This document shows positions 5,994 to 10,288 of a DNA stretch of 10,288 nucleotides, piece after piece (positions within the stretch are counted from its first letter, which is position 1; the number at the start of each line of letters is the position of its first letter). Position numbers and translations under genes: made by a program. The notes under the pieces are model-generated. The model did not search any database, was not told where the DNA came from, and saw only the letters and a list, made by a program, of their open reading frames with translations. This stretch comes from Treponema sp. (GTDB lineage: Bacteria; Spirochaetota; Spirochaetia; Treponematales; Breznakiellaceae): positions 1 through 10,288 of the forward strand of contig WQZT01000038.1 in NCBI GenBank assembly GCA_009780595.1. Direction: 5' to 3'.

Positions 5994-6969
5994 CGGGAAT
6001 CCTTTTTGGGCGTACAAAGTGCGCGAGCGCGGTGTACAGAATGAACAGCAGAGCCAGAGCGCAGAAAATCGCGGGGGTAAGGAAATCAGGCGAAATGAAA
6101 CGCGGCAGGTTTTTACCCGGCAGGAACGAGTGGAGCAGGGCGTTTGTTTCGGGGGCGTTCAGGAACGGTTCAAGGGCTGCAATGCCGCGAAAAATGAGCG
6201 CCCCGATGAAAAGGTTTGCCAACGGCCAACGCCCTGGTGCGCCTCGTTTCGGATAGCGGCTGTGCCCAAAAACAAAGCGCAGCGAACATAGCAGCAACAC
6301 GAGCGAAACGACGTATACGCCAAATGAAACGTAACTGCGCTGGAGGCGGCTGTACAGCGTGGCGGCGCTCAGGGCAAAATCCCCGCTGAGGCGGCGGATA
6401 AACGGCGAGGGCGCATCGTCAAACGGCAGCGGCGGAAGGGTGAGAATTGTGTCGCCGGGTCCGCGCGGGGCTTCCTGATAAATAAGCGGCTCGCCGGGGA
6501 TGGAAACAACGCGCGGGCCGAGCGTGAAGCTGCTTTCCTGCAGGAGAATCCACATGGTTTCCGAGCGGGACAGAATCAAGCCGGGCTTTTCGTGCTGGGT
6601 AGCGCGCGCGGTAGCGGGCACGGTGGCTGACGCGGGCGGGAAAACCGTCTGTGCGGGTGCAAGGCGGCTGATAGCAATGGCACTTCCGGCGAAAAGGGCA
6701 GACGCGGAAATGACGAGGCAGAGTATCGCCTGCGCTGCGGGAATATTCCGGCGGGATAAGTAACTTAACGCCAGAAGTACGGACAGATACAACGTTACCG
6801 GGAGCGCGTTCCACGCAAGTTCGCTGATGTTCCGCTGTGGCGCAGTATTCGGCAGAATAAAGCGGGCAGCCTCGATCCATGAGGAAAGCAATGCGGCAAG
6901 CATGGCAGCCGCAAAGAGTGCAGCGAATGTGAGTGTGAAAAAAAGCGTCAGCCTTAAAACTTTTCTCAT
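5986..6969 (-). CDS. Six-helix membrane protein, first gene of the pair, possibly a divergent LptF/LptG-like partner
   Basis: The 327-residue protein has predicted membrane helices at about 7-29, 53-70, 78-101, 212-233, 248-263 and 296-317. A single extracytoplasmic domain lies between helices three and four (about 102-210); it starts with an Ala/Thr/Pro-rich linker (PPASATVPATARAT) and continues as short strands (LILSRSETMWILLQESSFTL). The segment before helix four (SGDFALSAATLYSRLQRSYVSFGVYVV) sits where LptF/G carry their coupling segment, but similarity is faint. The 3+domain+3 layout matches LptF/G and the downstream partner. The stop overlaps the start of the downstream gene by 8 bases, so the two are translationally coupled and probably act together. 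The ATG at 6967-6969 has no Shine-Dalgarno; the next upstream bases (ATTACCAACC) offer none. No ABC ATPase gene is visible nearby. No confident family name can be given. Confidence 0.6.
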   Translation of the reverse strand: MRKVLRLTLFFTLTFAALFAAAMLAALLSSWIEAARFILPNTAPQRNISELAWNALPVTLYLSVLLALSYLSRRNIPAAQAILCLVISASALFAGSAIAISRLAPAQTVFPPASATVPATARATQHEKPGLILSRSETMWILLQESSFTLGPRVVSIPGEPLIYQEAPRGPGDTILTLPPLPFDDAPSPFIRRLSGDFALSAATLYSRLQRSYVSFGVYVVSLVLLLCSLRFVFGHSRYPKRGAPGRWPLANLFIGALIFRGIAALEPFLNAPETNALLHSFLPGKNLPRFISPDFLTPAIFCALALLFILYTALAHFVRPKRIPDE

Positions 6970-6989
6970 GGTTGGTAATACAGAGTAGC

Positions 6990-7019
6990 ATGATACAAGT
7001 TCTCTTGCAAGATGTTGAA
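6990..7019 (-). promoter_or_regulatory. Tentative promoter of the membrane-protein pair
   Basis: Minus strand: TATCAT (6990-6995, 5 of 6 -10 bases), with TTCAAC (7014-7019, only 3 of 6 -35 bases) 18 bases upstream. The predicted leader is about 14 bases and lacks a ribosome-binding site. The match is weak, and the true start could lie elsewhere in the 6970-7117 stretch. Confidence 0.3.
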
Positions 7020-7117
7020 GGTAAAGTGTCCGCCGAAACGGGTGGGAATGAATTGCAACTTTTTTATGCTTTTTACAATTATTATAAACTAAAAACTACA
7101 GGTTAGTTGCATTTTCC

Positions 7118-7146
7118 TTGACAGCGGGTAGCTTGCAATTTACAGT
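7118..7146 (+). promoter_or_regulatory. Promoter of putP
   Basis: A consensus -35 TTGACA (7118-7123), a 17-base spacer and TACAGT (7141-7146, 4 of 6 -10 bases). Transcription would start near 7153, leaving a leader of about 29 bases with GGAGGAG at 7170-7176. One of three TTGCAA hexamers in this intergenic region (7133-7138) lies in the spacer, where a regulator could act. Confidence 0.6.
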
Positions 7147-7181
7147 TGCTTACGGCACTATACGGTAATGGAGGAGAGAAT

Positions 7182-8711
7182 ATGTCAAATCAAGGTGCTA
7201 TTTTAATTACTTTCTTTGTGTACTTTAGTATCATTATCGGGATCGCCCTGTATTTCAGGCGGTCGCAAAATCTGTCGGACTACTTTCTTGGAGGGCGCAC
7301 GCTCAATGCGTGGGTTGGTGCTTTGTCCGCACAGGCATCGGATTTTTCCGGCTGGCTTTTGATGGGGCTGCCGGGGGCAATTTATGCTGCCGGTACTGGC
7401 AGGGCGTGGGTTGCCGTTGGGAACTTCGTCGGGCTTATCATTAACTGGATGTGCATTGCCAAGCGTTTGCGGCGGTACACGATAACAGCGAAAAACTCCA
7501 TCACCTTGCCTGAATACCTTGAGAATCGCTTCCACGACACATCCCGCGCACTTAAAACCACAACGGCGGTTTTTTTCGCTATTTTCTTCACCGTGTATAC
7601 TGCCGCAGGATTTGTTGCTGGCGGCACGCTGCTTTCTTCGATTTTCGGTTTGAACTATACCACAGCAATGGTTCTTACAGCACTGTTTATCGTACTGTAC
7701 ACACTCATTGGCGGCTTTTTGGCGGTGAGCGTTACGGACACGTTGCAGGGTATGATGATGCTGCTGGGAATTGCCATCCTGCCGTGGGTTGCTCTCAACG
7801 CAATGGGCGGCTGGGCGAATGTTTCGGCTGAAGTTCCGGCGGGTTTTTTCAATATGCTGGCAGATGGCCGCGGCGGCAGAATTTCCGGTATTTCCATTAT
7901 ATCTGATATGGCGTGGGGGCTCGGATATTTTGGTATGCCGCATATTCTCGTTCGTTTTATGGCAATCAAATCGGAAAAGTCTGTGTCCATTTCCACCGTT
8001 ATCGCGATTATATGGGCAGCTATCGGGCTTTCATCCGCTGTGTTGGTCGGGGTTGTGGGTTTTGCGTTTGTGCCTGGTCTTGCTAACCGCGAAACTGTGC
8101 TTATCAATATGATTGACCGCATCTTTCTTTCCCAGAACGCAGTTATTGCCATACCGGTTCTTGGCGGGTTTTTCCTCTGTGGTATTTTTGCCGCGATTAT
8201 ATCAACTGCCGATTCTCAGTTGCTTGTCGCCTCGTCGTCTCTCACGGGGGATATTTACCGCGGGTTGAAGAAAACGGCTTCTGACAAGCACCTTGTCATG
8301 GTGAGCCGCCTCTCGGTTCTCGCTGTTGCGGTCATCGCGTTTATCATTGCTCTCAATCCTGCGGCTGGCGTGATGGCGCTTATTTCCAACGCGTGGGCGG
8401 GCTTGGGTTCTGCGTTCGGGCCGCTTGTGCTGATTTCTCTGTTCTGGCGGCGCATAACCAGAATGGGCGCGGTTGTGGGTATTATTGTCGGCGGGTTGAC
8501 TGTGATTATCTGGGAATACATTCCGCTGGCGCAGGGGCAGGTTCTCGGTTCATACACAGGTCTGTATTCGCTTATACCCGGCTTCTTCCTGTCTGTTGCA
8601 GCGATCCTTGCGGTGTCTCTGTCCGGCAAGCAGCCTTCGGCGGAAATTCTCGCGGAGTTTGAGACTGCCTCCAAGCCGCTGGTTGAACAGCCGGAAGCGG
8701 CAAAGCGTTAG
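7182..8711 (+). CDS. putP: Sodium/proline symporter PutP (SSS family)
   Basis: The 509-residue inner-membrane protein of the solute:sodium symporter family should import L-proline with Na+. E. coli PutP has 502 residues, and the sequence has the expected dozen or so hydrophobic helices. Seen: SDYFLGGRTLNAWVGALSA (32-50), then ASDFSGWLLMGLPGA (52-66), which corresponds to the E. coli PutP segment with D55 and S57 needed for Na+ and proline (D54 and S56 here). Also IISTADSQLLVASSSLTGDIYR (339-360), whose S341-T342 correspond to the E. coli Na+ ligands S340/T341. Start: ATG at 7182 has GGAGGAG five bases upstream; a TTG 12 codons earlier overlaps the promoter and is rejected. It stands alone, convergent with glutamine synthetase and divergent from the membrane-protein pair. 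Proline is the best guess; other SSS substrates cannot be fully excluded. Confidence 0.93.
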   Translation: MSNQGAILITFFVYFSIIIGIALYFRRSQNLSDYFLGGRTLNAWVGALSAQASDFSGWLLMGLPGAIYAAGTGRAWVAVGNFVGLIINWMCIAKRLRRYTITAKNSITLPEYLENRFHDTSRALKTTTAVFFAIFFTVYTAAGFVAGGTLLSSIFGLNYTTAMVLTALFIVLYTLIGGFLAVSVTDTLQGMMMLLGIAILPWVALNAMGGWANVSAEVPAGFFNMLADGRGGRISGISIISDMAWGLGYFGMPHILVRFMAIKSEKSVSISTVIAIIWAAIGLSSAVLVGVVGFAFVPGLANRETVLINMIDRIFLSQNAVIAIPVLGGFFLCGIFAAIISTADSQLLVASSSLTGDIYRGLKKTASDKHLVMVSRLSVLAVAVIAFIIALNPAAGVMALISNAWAGLGSAFGPLVLISLFWRRITRMGAVVGIIVGGLTVIIWEYIPLAQGQVLGSYTGLYSLIPGFFLSVAAILAVSLSGKQPSAEILAEFETASKPLVEQPEAAKR

Positions 8712-8752
8712 TCAGGCTTTCAAGTCAGGCTGCGGCTGTTCCGCAATTCCGG

Positions 8753-10288
8753 CTACAGCTTAAACAGCAGTTCCTCGTAGCCGGGGAATGGCCACGCCTC
8801 TTTTGACACCAGCTTTTCAAGAGCGTCTGCCTTTTCGCGGACGGCATTCATCGCGGGGCGCACAGAGTCTGAGTACGAGTGCGCCTGCTTAAACACGTCG
8901 TCAATGCCGTGCGTTGCCGCGAGGGCGCTTTCCAGCCGGGCGGTTTCCTCGTACAAGCCGCCGCACAGTTCGGCGATATTCCGGGCGCGTTCCTGCTGCG
9001 GGGCGCACTGTGCGTTGATGGCGGCTAGCGCGGCGGCATCCCGCGCGAGGTCGGCGGCGAAGGCGCTCACTGCCGGGAAAATCTGGCGGCGCGCCATCTC
9101 GATTGTAACGCCAGCCTCGATGTTTATCTGCTTGGAATACTTTTCAAGGTAAATATGAAAACGGCTTTCCAGTTCTTCTTTCGTAGAAACGCCGTGGGAC
9201 TGGAAAAGCTCAACCGTATCGCTATTGGTGAGAACGCTCAGCGCGTCAACTGTGTTCCGCACGTTGGGCAGTCCGCGCCGTTCCGCCTCTTCCACCCACT
9301 CCTGCGTGTAGCCGTTCCCGTTAAACACAACGCGGCTGTGCTTGGAGTACGATTCCCGAATGATGGCGTGAATGGCTTCGTTCAGGTCTCCTTTTTTCCT
9401 TGTCGCAACTTCGAGTTTGTCGGCAAACTCTTTGAGAACCTGCGCAACCACCACATTCAGGTACGTAGTCGGCGGCGCAACGGATTCGGATGCGCCAACC
9501 ATGCGGAACTCAAACTTGTTTCCCGTAAAGGCGAAGGGGCTGGTGCGGTTTCTGTCCGCGACATCTTTGGAAAATGCGGGTAGACTACTCACGCCGATTT
9601 TTATCTTTTCCTTCGGTGAAGATTTTCCGGTAATTTTACCCTTCGCGATGTTCTCGAAAATCTCGGTGAGCGGAGTGCCGAAACAAATCGAGATTATCGC
9701 GGGCGGCGCTTCGTTTGCACCGAGGCGGTACTCGTTGCCCGAACACGCCGCCGCCGAACGGAGTAACAGCGCGTAGCGGTCGATGGCTTCCACAACCGCC
9801 GCGGTAAACAGCAGAAAGCGGGTGTTTTCTCCGGGATTTGAGCCCGGGTCGAAAATCTTGATCCCGTCGGTGGTTTCAAGCGACCAGTTGTTGTGCTTGC
9901 CGGAACCGTTGACCCCGGCGAATGGCTTTTCGTGGAGCAGCCCTTCCATCCCGTAACGGCGGGCAACGTTGTGAATAGCTTCCATTATAAACTGGTTTTC
10001 GTCAGCCGCCTCGGTGCAGTTGGAATATACAGGCACTATCTCAAACTGGTTCGGCGCAACCTCGTTGTGCTGGGTTTTCGCGGGGATGCCAACCTTCCAC
10101 AGTTCGGCGTTGAGTTCGCGCATAAACGCCGCAACCCGCTCCTTAATCGCGCCGTAGTAGTGATCCTCCATCTCCTGCCCCTTCGCCGGCAGCGCGCCGA
10201 AAACAGTCCTTCCGGTGAGCATAATGTCAGGGCGCTGGTCGTAAAACTTTTTATCGATGAGAAAATATTCCTGCTCCGGCCCCAGCGA
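8753..10288 (-). CDS. glnN: Glutamine synthetase type III, C-terminal 511 residues; 5' end cut by window edge
   Basis: This enzyme makes glutamine from glutamate, ammonia and ATP in the cytoplasm. The frame is open to the window edge and begins inside the conserved [20 protein letters not shown], so the true start lies outside. Type III subunits have roughly 700-730 residues, so about 200 N-terminal residues are missing. Seen in fragment numbering: the metal- and substrate-binding [17 protein letters not shown] (about 74-90), [14 protein letters not shown] (125-138), [18 protein letters not shown] (245-262) and [19 protein letters not shown] (264-282), then the long helical C-terminal domain characteristic of type III, ending [10 protein letters not shown]. 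Type III enzymes are typical of Bacteroides, spirochaetes, cyanobacteria and some Firmicutes. All visible motifs are intact. The gene is convergent with putP, with 41 bases between; I see no strong terminator there, only a TGCGG/CCGCA hairpin (8731-8745). Confidence 0.96.
   Translation of the reverse strand, partial: SLGPEQEYFLIDKKFYDQRPDIMLTGRTVFGALPAKGQEMEDHYYGAIKERVAAFMRELNAELWKVGIPAKTQHNEVAPNQFEIVPVYSNCTEAADENQFIMEAIHNVARRYGMEGLLHEKPFAGVNGSGKHNNWSLETTDGIKIFDPGSNPGENTRFLLFTAAVVEAIDRYALLLRSAAACSGNEYRLGANEAPPAIISICFGTPLTEIFENIAKGKITGKSSPKEKIKIGVSSLPAFSKDVADRNRTSPFAFTGNKFEFRMVGASESVAPPTTYLNVVVAQVLKEFADKLEVATRKKGDLNEAIHAIIRESYSKHSRVVFNGNGYTQEWVEEAERRGLPNVRNTVDALSVLTNSDTVELFQSHGVSTKEELESRFHIYLEKYSKQINIEAGVTIEMARRQIFPAVSAFAADLARDAAALAAINAQCAPQQERARNIAELCGGLYEETARLESALAATHGIDDVFKQAHSYSDSVRPAMNAVREKADALEKLVSKEAWPFPGYEELLFKL

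Noticed and set aside
6419..6991. A 190-codon minus-strand frame overlapping the six-helix membrane protein gene
   Set aside because: It is rich in Arg, Cys and His and overlaps a frame with clear membrane helices and a coupled downstream gene, so it is a shadow.
8711..8731. Direct repeat GTCAGGCT (8711-8718 and 8724-8731) between putP and glutamine synthetase
   Set aside because: It is only 8 bases, overlaps the putP stop codon, has no further copies nearby and shows no sign of an attachment site.

Overview
The window looks like a chromosomal segment of an anaerobic diderm bacterium, most likely a spirochaete of the Treponema type. The pointers are a type III glutamine synthetase, a signal-peptide-bearing outer-membrane beta-barrel protein ending in Phe, a standalone Rpn/PD-(D/E)XK 'transposase-like' nuclease of the kind spirochaetes carry in many copies, and an iron-dependent alcohol dehydrogenase. 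This assignment is inferred from gene families; no marker gene proves it. There are no rRNA or tRNA genes, CRISPR arrays or recognisable insertion sequences.

Layout. 1-435 (minus): N-terminal part of an iron-containing alcohol dehydrogenase, cut by the window edge. 523-1371 (minus): Rpn-family nuclease. 1519-2457 (minus): outer-membrane beta-barrel protein with a long hairpin-rich leader and a strong terminator. 2821-3555 (plus): rlmB-type rRNA 2'-O-methyltransferase. 3556-4211: 656 bases without a convincing gene, holding hairpins and a 179-base imperfect palindrome. 5986-6969 and 4212-5993 (minus): two overlapping genes for membrane proteins, each with three helices, an extracytoplasmic domain and three more helices. 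The second resembles an LptF/LptG permease with a helical, TPR-like insertion. 7182-8711 (plus): PutP-type sodium/proline symporter. 8753-10288 (minus): type III glutamine synthetase, cut at its 5' end by the window edge.

How the genes work together. Most are independent single-gene units with their own promoter-like sequences. The only clear operon is the membrane-protein pair at 4212-6969. PutP and glutamine synthetase are convergent neighbours, and both concern nitrogen and amino-acid supply, but the sequence does not show that they are co-regulated.

The observations most worth following are the LptF/G-like pair with the large inserted domain, the palindromic element at 3999-4177, two genes (Rpn nuclease and rlmB) whose promoters sit so close to the start codon that the mRNAs would be leaderless, and the roughly 200-base structured leader of the outer-membrane protein gene. 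I did not find a clear new defence or mobile system here.
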